The notes below the pieces were generated by a model. That model was not told the DNA's origin. It saw only the letters and a program-made list of their open reading frames with translations, and did not search any database. A program made the translations under genes and the position numbers. Below are positions 32,127-43,073 of a stretch of DNA of 64,000 nt, in pieces. The stretch lies in NCBI GenBank assembly GCA_037178625.1, contig CM074148.1:1178001-1242000 (forward strand), given 5' to 3'. The stretch comes from Skeletonema tropicum. Taxonomy: Eukaryota; Bacillariophyta; Thalassiosirophyceae; Thalassiosirales; Thalassiosiraceae. Within the stretch, counting starts at the first letter, position 1; every line of letters begins with the position of its first letter.

Positions 32127-33073
32127 TCGAGAGGCGCTCGCTTGCTGCTTTTTGATTTTTGACTTCGCTTCCCGGGTTGAAAACATGCTCCTTCGACAGT
32201 AACACGTGTTGTGTAACAATTACTGTTACTGGTAACAAATTCAATTGTTGAATACCAAGCTACTATCAAGATCATGAGAATTAGGATACCATCCTACTTA
32301 GATAGGCATATTATTGAAGGGCACAGTATGTGTAGTGATGAATTATTACATTCACATTGACAAAGATTGTACTCAGCAGCTCAAGCTTACCATCTGTTGT
32401 GCAAGGCACACACCTTCTTAAATGAGAATTATCTGCCAAAGAGTCCAGCAACAATTACGGGTAAGCTAAGCAAACATCCAAACGAGACACCTGTTAGGAA
32501 GATGCCAGATAAGGAGCAAGCGAAGTACTAGATACGGAGGTAGAGTTAACGCGTCCAATTCCTATTCAAGCTGGACACAAAGCACCGATGACAAATTATG
32601 GAAGAAAGCATTTGAATGCAACCGAAATCGTACCAGTATGTCATCAATGGTACACTACTTATGGATATTGAAGATACTCATATCCCGACTAATGGGAATC
32701 GTCCCATTTATCTACCGCAAGTTGAACGTTGAATCTTCCGTGATGTCGGTTCAGCAGAACTTATTTCCCGCCATATCTTTACACAAGATACTAAAGCCAA
32801 CTCGAAAAAAAAAAAAATTAACAGAAATCTTAAAGTACGTCATGGTTGGCCCTCCAGGGGCGAAATTATCTACAATTATCTAGAGCAATGTCACAAGTTA
32901 CTACCCTTCGAGTGTAATTAAGCAAATAACCAACAGTTTTTCCATCACCCCGGAATTAGCAAAGAGGCAGTGATATGAAATTCCAAACCAAGTAATGGTC
33001 TTTTTTCCCAGATCGCACTCCGAGCTGCGACACCTCAAACAGCCAGGATTTGGCACGGGGGAGACTCGAACCC
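32127..33073. other. Left flank of the 10-kb element
   Basis: No gene is supported. It holds one of two exact copies of AGATACTAAAGCCAACTCG (32786-32804; the other is at 43565-43583), directly followed by a run of 13 A. AAAGAGGCAGTGATA near 32960 resembles AGAGAGGCGGTGATA near 43546. Confidence 0.5.
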
Positions 33074-33077
33074 CTGA
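33048..33077 (-). tRNA. tRNA 3'-half-like sequence (remnant)
   Basis: The minus strand reads AGGGGTTCGAGTCTCCC then CCGTGCCA, a T-arm with four of five pairs plus a 3' acceptor strand. No matching 5' half (GGCACGG with a D-arm) is found on either side, so it is a fragment or chance match. It abuts and overlaps the end of the 10-kb element. Confidence 0.3.
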
Positions 33078-33088
33078 AGTGGGATTAT

Positions 33089-34212
33089 TCTGATTTTGCA
33101 GTTTATGCTGATTTGTCAGGGTTTGTAGTGACAAATCAGAATGAACTCGTTTGTAAAAAGAATTGAATTTTGATGTCTGAAGTTAATTCTGAAATCAGAA
33201 CTAACCTTAATTGAGGTGAATTTATTTTGATGGTTAAAGGTTAATTCTGATTGACAATTTTTAATTCTGATCAACCGGTATTGGTTCAGTCTAGAATTGT
33301 GTCACACCAGATTTAAATGTCTTACCTCTCAGAACGTCCGCTGAAATAGGTTCTGAGCTCAAATTTTCCAGGTGCTCATCATGCAAACACTCCCATTAGG
33401 CGATCCCCACTTATGTCATTTTTACACATTCTCATTTTTTACACATTCTCATCCTTCACTCGCACATAAGTACTTGGGCACCGCACCAGCCAAAGTCTAC
33501 ACCTCTTGATTGCAATAGATTGCAATGTCATGAAGCTCATGCACTACGATGATGTACTGATCATGCTGATGCTACATGAGTTTTGGCAAGCACACAACCA
33601 CCCCCATTAATACAAATACTACACCACACTGTAGTCATACCATCAGACAGGCAATAAATTTGAGGGGCCGCAACAGAATTGGTGGGTAATTATTATGGTA
33701 TTAATAATTATTATTATGGTATTAATAAAAATAAAAAGCGAGAGAGGAAATAATAGTGTGGTGGCAGCAGAGGAACTATTATTATTGATTTTACCAATTA
33801 TGTAATAGTATTTTTCACCTCATCTCACCATTTTTTTTCTGCTGTCCTTTTCATCAGACGGGCTACTGCCGTGATTATTAATACTTTGATAATACAAGAG
33901 AAGCATCATAATAGCTAGCATCGACGTTGGGGGGGATTAAATTTTGCTGACATAGTGAGTTGGGAGTCCTCGACAACTAACGTGATTGTGTCTGATTAGA
34001 AACCGAATGTTTTCACAAAGAGGCCGAGGTCAGAATTGAGGGACTTTGCCGCACTGATCATTATTTCATCCCCCCCCTCTGACGTGCGCGATAACACAAC
34101 CTGGGAGTCCTGGCGGTGTACCCCCCCCTCCTCACTGTGTTGTGCCGTTCATGTTGGAAGACTGAACTGCTAGCAATTGTGACTGTCTCTCTGTAAAATC
34201 TAGAATTATATC
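33089..34212. other. Left subterminal region and promoter side of the 34213 gene
   Basis: From 33089 to about 33330 it is rich in AATTCTGAT-type motifs. From 33330 to 34212 no gene is seen, with several homopolymer runs (G at 33931, C at 34071 and 34121). The promoter of the large gene presumably lies here. Confidence 0.5.
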
Positions 34213-37200
34213 ATGAGTTCAACCAAGGAAGGATCAGCAGCAGCATCCCTACAAGAGGCCATAAAGGAAGCATTGAGGCCATACTTGGCTCCACTTACAC
34301 AGGAGGAGAGGAGCAAAGTGAAATCGTACGAACTGGACGAATCGTTGTATCCATTCAAAAAGATTGACAAGGATAAGAAACTTCAAACTGTTTATCAAAT
34401 CGAGAAATTTGCTGTACCATGCAAACAGTCTGGCACACCATTTTTAAAGTCAAGCTATGGATGCTCCTTCAGTGATTATTATCGAGTTGTGTCAGAGGTG
34501 TTTCTTTCAGACCCCTCCCTTCATTTTCTATACAAGCATATATTGCACCAGATTGATGAAAAGCTGCGAGAAGGTATTTGGTTTTGTAATAATGTCTGTA
34601 CAGCTCACCTGACAGACCGTGGCAACACACAATTCAGTGAAAATGGTTTGGGATTTGCTGCAGCTAATGAAAATGACAACACCTACAATGCTTTTTTTGG
34701 GAAGGGCACAACCTCACTTCTAGAATTGAAGCGGATCTTATTCCCATTTCATTTTGGTGGAGATCACTTTGTTGGTGCAATTGTATACCCTTCTGACAAC
34801 AGAATAGCTACTTTTGACCATTATGGACCTGATAGGATATCTAACAAGAGGGTATTCAAACTTTTGAGCAGCATGCTAAACCATGCTCTAAGGCGGGAGG
34901 GGCGGTTGGAAAACCACCCAGGATGGATTCATGAGTCACTTACTGTGCCAGAACAGATGGACTCAATCAGTTGTGGAATATTTCAAGTTATCAATGGTAT
35001 CATTCTCACCCTTTCTGATGATCTTGCCACTGCAAAACATTTATTGGTTGACCAACATCAAATTATCAAATATATCCGCCCCAAATTGGCTGCCAACATC
35101 CTGAATCTATTTCGCTTGACAATGACACCTGATGATTTGAAAAGGCACTTCAACCAGATAAACAAATCACGAGGGGGCAAACTGTCTAAGAATCCATCAG
35201 CAAAGCAGGGCCAACAGAAAGCAAACCCAAAGCAACAGACATCCCTTAAGAAACAACCAGCAGCAAACAACAAGACAGCAAACAACCAGCCACCAACAAA
35301 AATGAGGGGGAAGGGGATGTCATCCTTACTACAAGATGCTCTGGCTTCAGATCTCTTCCAATTCCCCACCATTGCTGAAAATGACTTCCTATCCAAGCTA
35401 TTGAAAACTGAGAAAGCGTTAGTATTCCCTACTCTACATAGAGGAACTCCTAATGAAGTCATTGCCAAATGTTTTAATCATCATGATAGGCGGAATAAAT
35501 CAAAAGTTCAACAGCAAGTACAAAAATTCCAAACTCAGTTTGGGGAGTATCTTCTGCACTTCAACAGACTCTGTATTCAGGTGCTATGCTTGCAGGATAT
35601 GGCTAACAGTGGATTTTGGTCGGAACTGTCATTTGCAGGAGGTGAGGCCTTTCTTCCTGTCTTTGCACAGTACATTTGTGACACTTTAACCCACATGAAG
35701 AGGGCTTGCTTGATTCTTGACAATGGTCGTCCCATTGTAGAAAATGATAAGAGGAAGATTTGTCACTGTATAGAGTGGATACTAGATGAAAATCGCTGTA
35801 GAGAGGAATTTAGGCACAGCTACAGTCACATTTCCATCCCAGTGTTGATTAAAGAGCCACCAGATGGCAAATGGTGGCTCACTATGTATGGGTGGTCAAC
35901 TCAAATGTATGATACAATTTGCACCATTCGAGGTATACTTGAAACTATGGAGAAGAACTTGCCCTCAAACATGATGGCTCAAACAGACAGCAATTGTTTG
36001 GTTGTCAAATTCAAATTGGCTGGAGTAACAAAAACTCTGTCACGTCCTATAGATGGTTTTGGTCGAAATGATGATGAGTACACTTCATCCAATTGCAGTC
36101 TGCCATTGGTGTTACAACACCAGTCTTATAGATTTCATCAGTTCAAGATTTTGCTTGATTCATGCAGGACAACTAAAACAGCAGTTCCTGACATCCTGTT
36201 TCAGGAACTGCAGACTCTATTCAAAGTGGTGGAACATCATGACCAGAAGAAGAAGAGTAGAACAATTAATCTTACTGAAAGTGATGATGAGGATGGTGTG
36301 GTGGATTACAATAAGGATTACTCATTTCTGGCAGATGACTTGGACGAAGGAAACAGTGAGGAGGTAGCAGAGAAGAAGAAAGATGACTTGAAGAATCCCC
36401 CATCAGGAATGGGGGAAAAGGAAGCTGCTTGCAACAGTGACTCTACCTCCAAGAAGAAGAAGAAGAAGGAGGAGTCCAATGTGGGGAATGCGGGGAAAGA
36501 TGATGCATTGGTGGAGCAGTTTTGGCTTGATGAAATCTGTGAGACAAATGGGAAGGAAATTGATAAAAAGGCAGGCCCAAAGATGACGGCCACTCCCACT
36601 CTGTTGGGAGGGGAGAAGGTGGAAAAGCGCCTGAGTGATGGCAATGGCAGCAATGAAGATAAGGCATCACCAAGCAATGGCAGCAATGAAGATAAGGCAT
36701 CACCAATGAAAGGGGGTATTAACCATGAGAATGTGATGGCTCCACCTATGGCTCTGTCAGGAGGGGAGAAGGCAGAAAAGCGCCAGAGTGATGGCAATGG
36801 CAGCAATGAAGGAGATGAGGCATCACCAGGATGGGAGGATGCCAAGAAGAAGAAGGAGGAGGAGGAGGAATCTAAGGCATTTCTGAAAGAAGGCAATAAT
36901 GACTCTTTATCCATGAAAAAGGAGAATGAGTCATCTTCAAAGGAGAAGGGGGAGTCTAAGGACCTGAAAGTAGGGAAGGCAATGGAAAGCAAGGCCAGCC
37001 CGAAAATGACCAGTGGCTCAAAAAAGCGGCAGAATGAAGGTGAGTCATCACCAATGAAAAAGCGCAACCTTGTGATGGCTTGGGGGGCATTGGGTTCTGG
37101 TCATATCAAGTGCCAATTTTTGGAGAAGAAGAAAGGAATAAATGCTAAAGGAAAGCATGGTTCAACAAGCAACAGAGGAGCCAAGCGCAAATCTGATTCT

Positions 37201-40200
37201 GCTTCTGTCAAAGATAAAGATATCAGTTTTACAAGGAGTGGCAAAAAAGTTCTTATCGAGATGAAACCAACTGTGATCCAAGCAGAAACAAAGCCTTCTG
37301 CACTAGATGATATGATTGAGACGGGATACTTCCAAGGTGAAGCATCAAAGGAGAGCAAGCAACAAAAAATCATAGCCCTACCAAAGAGAGATCACAATGA
37401 ATCAGATGAGATATGTGTATACTCCAATATTGAAAATCCCTGCAACCTGTTGAAAAAGGTGGTCAATAAGTCTGCAATACTCCGAGATGACTCTTCCATT
37501 TTCAAAAACATATATTTCTATGATGCAAATGAATTCAACATTCCTGATGGGGACAACATTGAAGTTGTTCATCACATCAATAAAAACAAATCAACAGCAA
37601 AGGTCATGGTTCGTGTGACATTCCCAATGCATGAGGAGCATGATTTGATCCGTACTCTTCAGAGTCAGTTAGAGCCTAACCAGTACAGAGCTATGTTGAA
37701 CATGACAAAGGGGAATAGAGAAGATGATCTGGTGTTGATTGCATTTGTGACCATGTATGATAATCATCAATCTTTGAACCATGCAAAGACTGTGGAACAG
37801 TTGATTTTCCACTCCTTTATTCTTATGACCAAGCCAACTAGCATAGGCGATGATGTGATGAAGATTAACTATGCATGGACCTCTGATGCATATGGTGGTG
37901 CCACCCTTGATAGATTGATGCAGATTGGTTGCGTCGTATTTTGGAAAGGACCAAGGCCATTAACTGTTGATGCACCCAAAGATGGTAAATATTTGATTTC
38001 AACTCCGCTCAAATGGAAAATGTGCAGGGAGACTGTTTTTGACATAATGGTAAGATTGTATGGATATCGAGACAGTCCCAACCCCAATGCTAAATACCTT
38101 AGCATTGCCAAGAGCAAAACCAATGAAATGGCCACAGATATGATTGGTTACATCAGGAGGCTTCTTAAACAAGAGGGGGCGGCACCATTAGCAGGTACAG
38201 TGAAGATTCCACTGGCAGCATTCACTCATTATCTAAGTCAGAGAGGGCAATACATCACAGAGTTAGGTGCTCAATTATTTCAATATACTGATATATTGGC
38301 TAAACGTTGCAGTGATGACAATTGGGCATTTGTTCTTCACTGCAACTGCTGCAATAGTGCAATGAATTCATGGCTTGATTATTATGATCTCATTAGTTTG
38401 GGAACTCGCATAATCATGGTTCATATGTTTGATAATGGAGTTTGTGATGGTGACTTTCTGAAGCAGTGCAATATGGATGAAAATTGGGCACCGTTGGGGA
38501 AGGTGAAAATGGAAAAGCCAGACAGTCTTCAGATTCTTCCTTGCCAACCAACAGATTATTGGAAACCAGCTGTGAAGAGGATGGAACTATTTGATGCAGG
38601 GAAGGTGGACAATGGATATTATACAAATGAACTTCAAAAAAGGCATACCAATGCAATAGCTCTGTCATCTGCATTGTTACCAACAGATGTTAGTGGTGAG
38701 AATGTTTCTAGTTACCCTCTTGTGTCTGCACTGTCCAACCTCATCAGAGGGCAATTGTTTGGCCAAGAAGCGTCTCAAAACAAAATCTTGGATGGAAGCA
38801 GTAATATCCAAATCATTGACAAGATGATGGCCATCAAAAATTCCCGCCCAGTTCAAGTTCAACTCACTGACATTCATGTTGATCCAATCTCATCCTTGGA
38901 ACCAGACCCATCATGGCAAAATGTCAAGGAACAAGTTGGGTTAGAACAAGTTGGGAGTGGTACTCAAGACATTGCAAGATATAATGGTGAGTTACCTGTA
39001 GAATTAGGCACCCTTGAAACTGACAACCCAACAGTGTCAGCATATGAGATCAGAGATGGTCGAGGTGATGGGGTGCTGCACATGCTCAGTTATTACTACG
39101 CAAAGTCTATTATTTGCATTGACAAGGGGTCAAGTTGTAAGGGTGTTGAGGAAAAACTCACGAACTCCAAAATCAAGCTTCCACCTGAACTTAAGAAGTT
39201 TATGGCCAAATTCACACCCACAAGCACATTTTTGGTTGTTTTAACAGATTGTGCACAAAAAAGCAACCCAGCCAGAGCGAAGTCAACACCATTAGGTGCA
39301 CTTACAGACCCATTGATACACAAGTTGACCTGGTACATCCCATCTCATTTCTTCCTGACAATGTTCCCTAAGAATGTGATTGATGATTTGTATGCAGGAA
39401 GGATCCACCATATTTTTATCAACAAAGAAACACGTGACAAATTTCAAAATCCAGTCCTGCAGTCATTGAAACATGAGATCAGACAGATTAAATTGCATTC
39501 TCAGTACCCCAACTGTATTTATGAAGTTCTCTTGGCTGGTGGGATGAAGAACAAGAGGATCTACATCAATGCGAAAGATAAGGAGGATTACATGAAGAAC
39601 ATTTCTGAGCCATGGTTGTCAGAGAAGTTGTCCTCACTTTGCAATGTTTCTGGTTCATTTGGTGTTACTATAGGAGCAGGGAGGAAAGCAGGTACCAAGA
39701 CAGCTGCTTGCCGTAGTGAGAATCCCACCAACTTTTGGTGTGATCCTCGCAACAAAAATAATCATTGTGTTGCTGGAGGTATTGCAAACTGGCTTTTTGC
39801 TGCTGGGTGTCATTCAGAAGCATCTGCAATGAGGACATGGGCAGAGTCAAAGAATGTGTTCACAAGTGATGAAGGAGAAAGTGTGAAGGAAGCTTTTTTG
39901 TACATGGAGCAGCACTTGCCCATTCAGATTGCAAAGATCAACTTTTTCAAAAATTCACTCACATTGGAGGACACTGTGTCACTATTCAGATCGTTTCCAG
40001 CCCCATGCAATCTTCTATTTTCGTGTTTGTCATCTCATCAGACACATTCACTTGTGGTGTCTGAGAAGATTGTGTATGATTTGCAAGACAACTGTCCATA
40101 TGAGCTTACTTTGTCTGGACTTACTCGCAAGTTGAATGGTGATAGAGATGTTATTACACTTGTTGGAGCACATTACTTTTATGTGCTTAATGGGAAGAAA

Positions 40201-40368
40201 ATAAAAATCCCCCATTGCCCAACTAAGCCATTGTCGGTGAAGTCCGACCACATCCCATATTATGGAAAGTTAATTAGCTCTTTTGGTAGTGGTGGTTCAA
40301 CAAAGTACAGAAAGAGGAAGAAAAAGAAGAACATGAAGAAGAAGGGATCTTCTATGACCATTTTGTAG
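34213..40368 (+). CDS. 2051-residue protein: N-terminal Ulp1-like protease and C-terminal second cysteine-protease-like domain
   Basis: One uninterrupted frame. Residues ~80-300 look like a Ulp1/C48-type cysteine protease: H185 in GDHFVGAIV, D202 in IATFDHYG, Q248 and C254 in PEQMDSISCGIF, in the right order and spacing. Residues ~680-1000 are a charged, disordered Lys/Glu/Ser linker with internal repeats (GGEKVEKRLSDGNGSNEDKA and similar). The central part (~1050-1750) is globular but unrecognised. Near the C terminus NNHCVAGGIANWLFAAGC (C1852), THSLVV (H1945) and KIVYD (D1956) form a second papain-like Cys-His-Asp pattern. The end is very basic (KYRKRKKKKNMKKK). Ulp1-like genes ride in several plant and algal transposons; the two-protease layout is unfamiliar to me. 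Peptidase activity is inferred only from motifs. Confidence 0.75.
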   Translation: MSSTKEGSAAASLQEAIKEALRPYLAPLTQEERSKVKSYELDESLYPFKKIDKDKKLQTVYQIEKFAVPCKQSGTPFLKSSYGCSFSDYYRVVSEVFLSDPSLHFLYKHILHQIDEKLREGIWFCNNVCTAHLTDRGNTQFSENGLGFAAANENDNTYNAFFGKGTTSLLELKRILFPFHFGGDHFVGAIVYPSDNRIATFDHYGPDRISNKRVFKLLSSMLNHALRREGRLENHPGWIHESLTVPEQMDSISCGIFQVINGIILTLSDDLATAKHLLVDQHQIIKYIRPKLAANILNLFRLTMTPDDLKRHFNQINKSRGGKLSKNPSAKQGQQKANPKQQTSLKKQPAANNKTANNQPPTKMRGKGMSSLLQDALASDLFQFPTIAENDFLSKLLKTEKALVFPTLHRGTPNEVIAKCFNHHDRRNKSKVQQQVQKFQTQFGEYLLHFNRLCIQVLCLQDMANSGFWSELSFAGGEAFLPVFAQYICDTLTHMKRACLILDNGRPIVENDKRKICHCIEWILDENRCREEFRHSYSHISIPVLIKEPPDGKWWLTMYGWSTQMYDTICTIRGILETMEKNLPSNMMAQTDSNCLVVKFKLAGVTKTLSRPIDGFGRNDDEYTSSNCSLPLVLQHQSYRFHQFKILLDSCRTTKTAVPDILFQELQTLFKVVEHHDQKKKSRTINLTESDDEDGVVDYNKDYSFLADDLDEGNSEEVAEKKKDDLKNPPSGMGEKEAACNSDSTSKKKKKKEESNVGNAGKDDALVEQFWLDEICETNGKEIDKKAGPKMTATPTLLGGEKVEKRLSDGNGSNEDKASPSNGSNEDKASPMKGGINHENVMAPPMALSGGEKAEKRQSDGNGSNEGDEASPGWEDAKKKKEEEEESKAFLKEGNNDSLSMKKENESSSKEKGESKDLKVGKAMESKASPKMTSGSKKRQNEGESSPMKKRNLVMAWGALGSGHIKCQFLEKKKGINAKGKHGSTSNRGAKRKSDSASVKDKDISFTRSGKKVLIEMKPTVIQAETKPSALDDMIETGYFQGEASKESKQQKIIALPKRDHNESDEICVYSNIENPCNLLKKVVNKSAILRDDSSIFKNIYFYDANEFNIPDGDNIEVVHHINKNKSTAKVMVRVTFPMHEEHDLIRTLQSQLEPNQYRAMLNMTKGNREDDLVLIAFVTMYDNHQSLNHAKTVEQLIFHSFILMTKPTSIGDDVMKINYAWTSDAYGGATLDRLMQIGCVVFWKGPRPLTVDAPKDGKYLISTPLKWKMCRETVFDIMVRLYGYRDSPNPNAKYLSIAKSKTNEMATDMIGYIRRLLKQEGAAPLAGTVKIPLAAFTHYLSQRGQYITELGAQLFQYTDILAKRCSDDNWAFVLHCNCCNSAMNSWLDYYDLISLGTRIIMVHMFDNGVCDGDFLKQCNMDENWAPLGKVKMEKPDSLQILPCQPTDYWKPAVKRMELFDAGKVDNGYYTNELQKRHTNAIALSSALLPTDVSGENVSSYPLVSALSNLIRGQLFGQEASQNKILDGSSNIQIIDKMMAIKNSRPVQVQLTDIHVDPISSLEPDPSWQNVKEQVGLEQVGSGTQDIARYNGELPVELGTLETDNPTVSAYEIRDGRGDGVLHMLSYYYAKSIICIDKGSSCKGVEEKLTNSKIKLPPELKKFMAKFTPTSTFLVVLTDCAQKSNPARAKSTPLGALTDPLIHKLTWYIPSHFFLTMFPKNVIDDLYAGRIHHIFINKETRDKFQNPVLQSLKHEIRQIKLHSQYPNCIYEVLLAGGMKNKRIYINAKDKEDYMKNISEPWLSEKLSSLCNVSGSFGVTIGAGRKAGTKTAACRSENPTNFWCDPRNKNNHCVAGGIANWLFAAGCHSEASAMRTWAESKNVFTSDEGESVKEAFLYMEQHLPIQIAKINFFKNSLTLEDTVSLFRSFPAPCNLLFSCLSSHQTHSLVVSEKIVYDLQDNCPYELTLSGLTRKLNGDRDVITLVGAHYFYVLNGKKIKIPHCPTKPLSVKSDHIPYYGKLISSFGSGGSTKYRKRKKKKNMKKKGSSMTIL

Positions 40369-40431
40369 CCAGCACCTTATAATATTGCACTGGTACTAGT
40401 CTGAACTGAAATAAATAATTTATGTTCCTAC

Positions 40432-41409
40432 CTACTCTAGATATTCCTCACTCTTCTGACTGAATCCACATGGACCAGGAATAGAATCTGGTTTAAGCTT
40501 GTAGTCAAGATAAAAGGCCCAATACCTTGCAGGGATTGATGCAAAGAATGACACTCCTGTTGTAGGTTGTCCATGATCTTTGAAAACATACAAAGGATTT
40601 ACAATGCGGGAGACAGGAAGAATGAAAGTGCAACTATCCAAATCACCAAGTTGAATTGGTACAATGAATTCCTTCTCTAGACTTGCCCAGTCAAGAAAGG
40701 TTTTGACGTTTCCCTTGGATTGATATTCACCATCAATGGGAAAGATAGGTTCAGGAGTAGGATCACTCTGGGGGAAGGTGTAGTTTTCATATTCTGCTTG
40801 TTGATCATTGGCATTCTTGGCAATTTCATCAATCACTTGATGATCGGGACTGTCACACAATGTGGTGTTGGATAGCATATGGGCATCTTCTCCCCAGTTC
40901 ATATCATTGTCATTGGTTTGACTGTTTGTGGCATCGGCATGATCATTTGTTGTATTTGAGTTAGGATTCTTCATGCTGCTAAGATGAGATGCATACCATA
41001 AAGCATGCTGTTCCTGACGTCCTTCAGCCAGGCTTTCCTCCAATTCTGGTTTTTGACTAACAATGATGTTTCGTTGCTGCCTCAGTGAGAGACCACCTAC
41101 ACCCTGTTCTTGCAGTGCTACGGGAATATTGTTGATGTTGTTGAATGTGCCTGTGATTGAATGCCGTCCATGGTGTACATGAAGGGCTGAGGTTCTTTTT
41201 TGGTTATAAAGACAGGCAGTAGCATGCCTCCCATATGCTCTAGGTGTTGCGAAGATAACACCACAAGCACATTGCCGCCCTGTCTGCTTCTGCCCTGTCT
41301 GCTTCCGCTTCGTTGGTGGCATTGTTGATGTCCTCATGTTATGGTAAGTATCAAAATTAGGAGTAGGAGGAGTCAGAGGGAAAGTGGAAAGCGTTGAAAG
41401 ACCCCCCAA
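40432..41409 (-). CDS. Zinc-finger protein of the 10-kb element
   Basis: 325 residues, convergent with the large gene and divergent from the 41582 gene (172 bases between starts). A basic segment (PPTKRKQTGQKQTGRQ) precedes a short finger, C47-x-C49 ... H62-x3-C66 (CACGVIFATPRAYGRHATAC), like the N-terminal fingers of some large-transposon proteins. The middle is acidic and Asn/Asp-rich. The C-terminal third (FLDWASLEKEFIVPIQLGD; SFFASIPARYWAFYLDYKL) is globular and unrecognised. A second in-frame ATG at about 41337 is an alternative start. DNA binding at the element ends is a reasonable but untested inference. Confidence 0.6.
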   Translation of the reverse strand: MGGLSTLSTFPLTPPTPNFDTYHNMRTSTMPPTKRKQTGQKQTGRQCACGVIFATPRAYGRHATACLYNQKRTSALHVHHGRHSITGTFNNINNIPVALQEQGVGGLSLRQQRNIIVSQKPELEESLAEGRQEQHALWYASHLSSMKNPNSNTTNDHADATNSQTNDNDMNWGEDAHMLSNTTLCDSPDHQVIDEIAKNANDQQAEYENYTFPQSDPTPEPIFPIDGEYQSKGNVKTFLDWASLEKEFIVPIQLGDLDSCTFILPVSRIVNPLYVFKDHGQPTTGVSFFASIPARYWAFYLDYKLKPDSIPGPCGFSQKSEEYLE

Positions 41410-41581
41410 GGAAGTTCGACACTGGGTATCAATTCCAACGTTGTTTTAAAAATTATCAGAAAGAGAAACAGAAAACATCGTAGAAGAATTCAAAAACGAC
41501 CAATGCCATCTGAAACTGAAAATAACGAACTAATGACATAACATAAACATAAACAGCGTTCATAAATTCAACACCTTAACA

Positions 41582-43073
41582 ATGTATCTTGTGCAAACAG
41601 TGAAAAAGATAGTGTCCCCAACAAAGAAAGCTGAAGGCAACACGATGTTTAGAAGTTCAAGGGTAAGTAATGATGGCAGCGGCAAGCGTGCTAATGAAGG
41701 TGTTGGAGGACGGTTGTCTGGTGGTCAAGATATTCAACATAACAACCATAATGATGGTAATGGCAATATAGGATACAAGACCAGTGAACTCAATGCAATG
41801 AAGGAGATGATGGAGTGGTATAAGGGGAGAAGTGAAGAAAATGCAGCTGAGGTTGCACGACTGCAGCTGCAGTTAGAGAGAAGGCAGTCTGGCCAAGGCG
41901 GAGTAGGGAAAAATAAACAACTCTTATGGGCAACGGCAGCAGAGGATGTGAGTAATGTCGTTGCACTCAAGGAAAGTACAGCTCAAATGATTTGGCCACA
42001 GAATAAGTTCTTGAACTTTACTGGAAGGTGGATGCAATATGATACAGACAATCCCCATCCATTTGCAGCATTTGTCATGAAGCAGGTGGTTATTCCAGAC
42101 TCGTTTGTGGGAAGCACAAATGATTACTTTAGGAACGTGGCACTGCCAAAAGTTGGGGCAAAGTTGAGTACTTTGAGAGGTAACTGTATTGGGAGGTGTG
42201 GCAAGGCATTTAAAGGTAAGTAGTCTGTGTATCCTTGTTGATTCTGGATCATAATACAAACTAACATACATCATTGTGACTGCCCCATCTCGGGGGTGCA
42301 CATTCGTTCTATCATCTGTAACAGACCTCCACAACACTCGCAGGAGCTTCGAGGGTGCTGGCAAAGAGTTTGAGACATTTTTGTCTTACAGCGATCATGA
42401 TTGGGTCAACGTAGCTCAAGATCACATGGCACTGAATCAGCTGCACAATCTAATTTATTACTATGGGTCGGAAGTATATGGTAGGAACGAAGTCAAGGCA
42501 TGGCTGAAGGCAAATCAAGATAAATCTGTGCTCGACCATCTGACTGCCAGCGATCTTGCATTTACTGTACTGGTGTATGAGAACTATCATCCCAGATGGA
42601 TCAAGGAAATCGAAACTGCAAGAGAGGAGGAACAGAAGAGAAATGACACTCTTGATGTTGCTGAGAAGGAGGAGGAGGAGCCTGCTGCTGTAGGACAAAA
42701 GAGGAAGAAGAAGAGATCATCTGCCGGGCCCAAGTTGAAGTATTCAAAGGGTGCTAATGTCAAGAACAAATACCTCCAGTCGGGTTGGACCAAGGAAGGG
42801 ATTCGTCACTTTAAAGCCCTCCAAGAATCTTTTGACAAGCTTATGAAAGATGAGAAAGCATGGCAGGTTTGCAAAGAGACATGGGATGACTTCATCTCCA
42901 ACATGAAGCAGTTCAGCGATAATTGCTGGGTTCCTCAGTATTTCAAACTAGATTTGGGTGATGATGATGAAGATAGCATTGCTGCTACAGATGAAGACAA
43001 GTTCGAGTTCATAGTGGCAGATGCTCTTGTGGGAATGGGTACACTTGAAGTGCCAGATATGAGCGGAGTATGA
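41582..43073 (+). CDS. Two-exon 460-residue protein of the 10-kb element
   Basis: Exons are 41582-42215 and 42325-43073. The donor AAAG|GTAAGT and acceptor AACAG|ACC join in frame to 461 codons including the stop. Residues ~75-105 form a coiled coil (MKEMMEWYKGRSEENAAEVA and onward). A conserved-looking core follows: MIWPQNKFLNFTGRWMQYD, VVIPDSFVGSTNDYFRNVAL and LNQLHNLIYYYGSEVYGRN. After a Lys-rich stretch (GQKRKKKRSS) comes GWTKEGIRHFKALQESFDKL and an acidic end. The family is not recognised. It is divergently paired with the zinc-finger gene, so the two may share a 172-base promoter region. Confidence 0.7.

Noticed and set aside
36318..37067. 249-codon minus-strand frame inside the 2051-residue gene
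   Set aside because: It is the complement of the Lys/Glu/Ser linker (Phe/Ser/Leu-rich), with no independent support.
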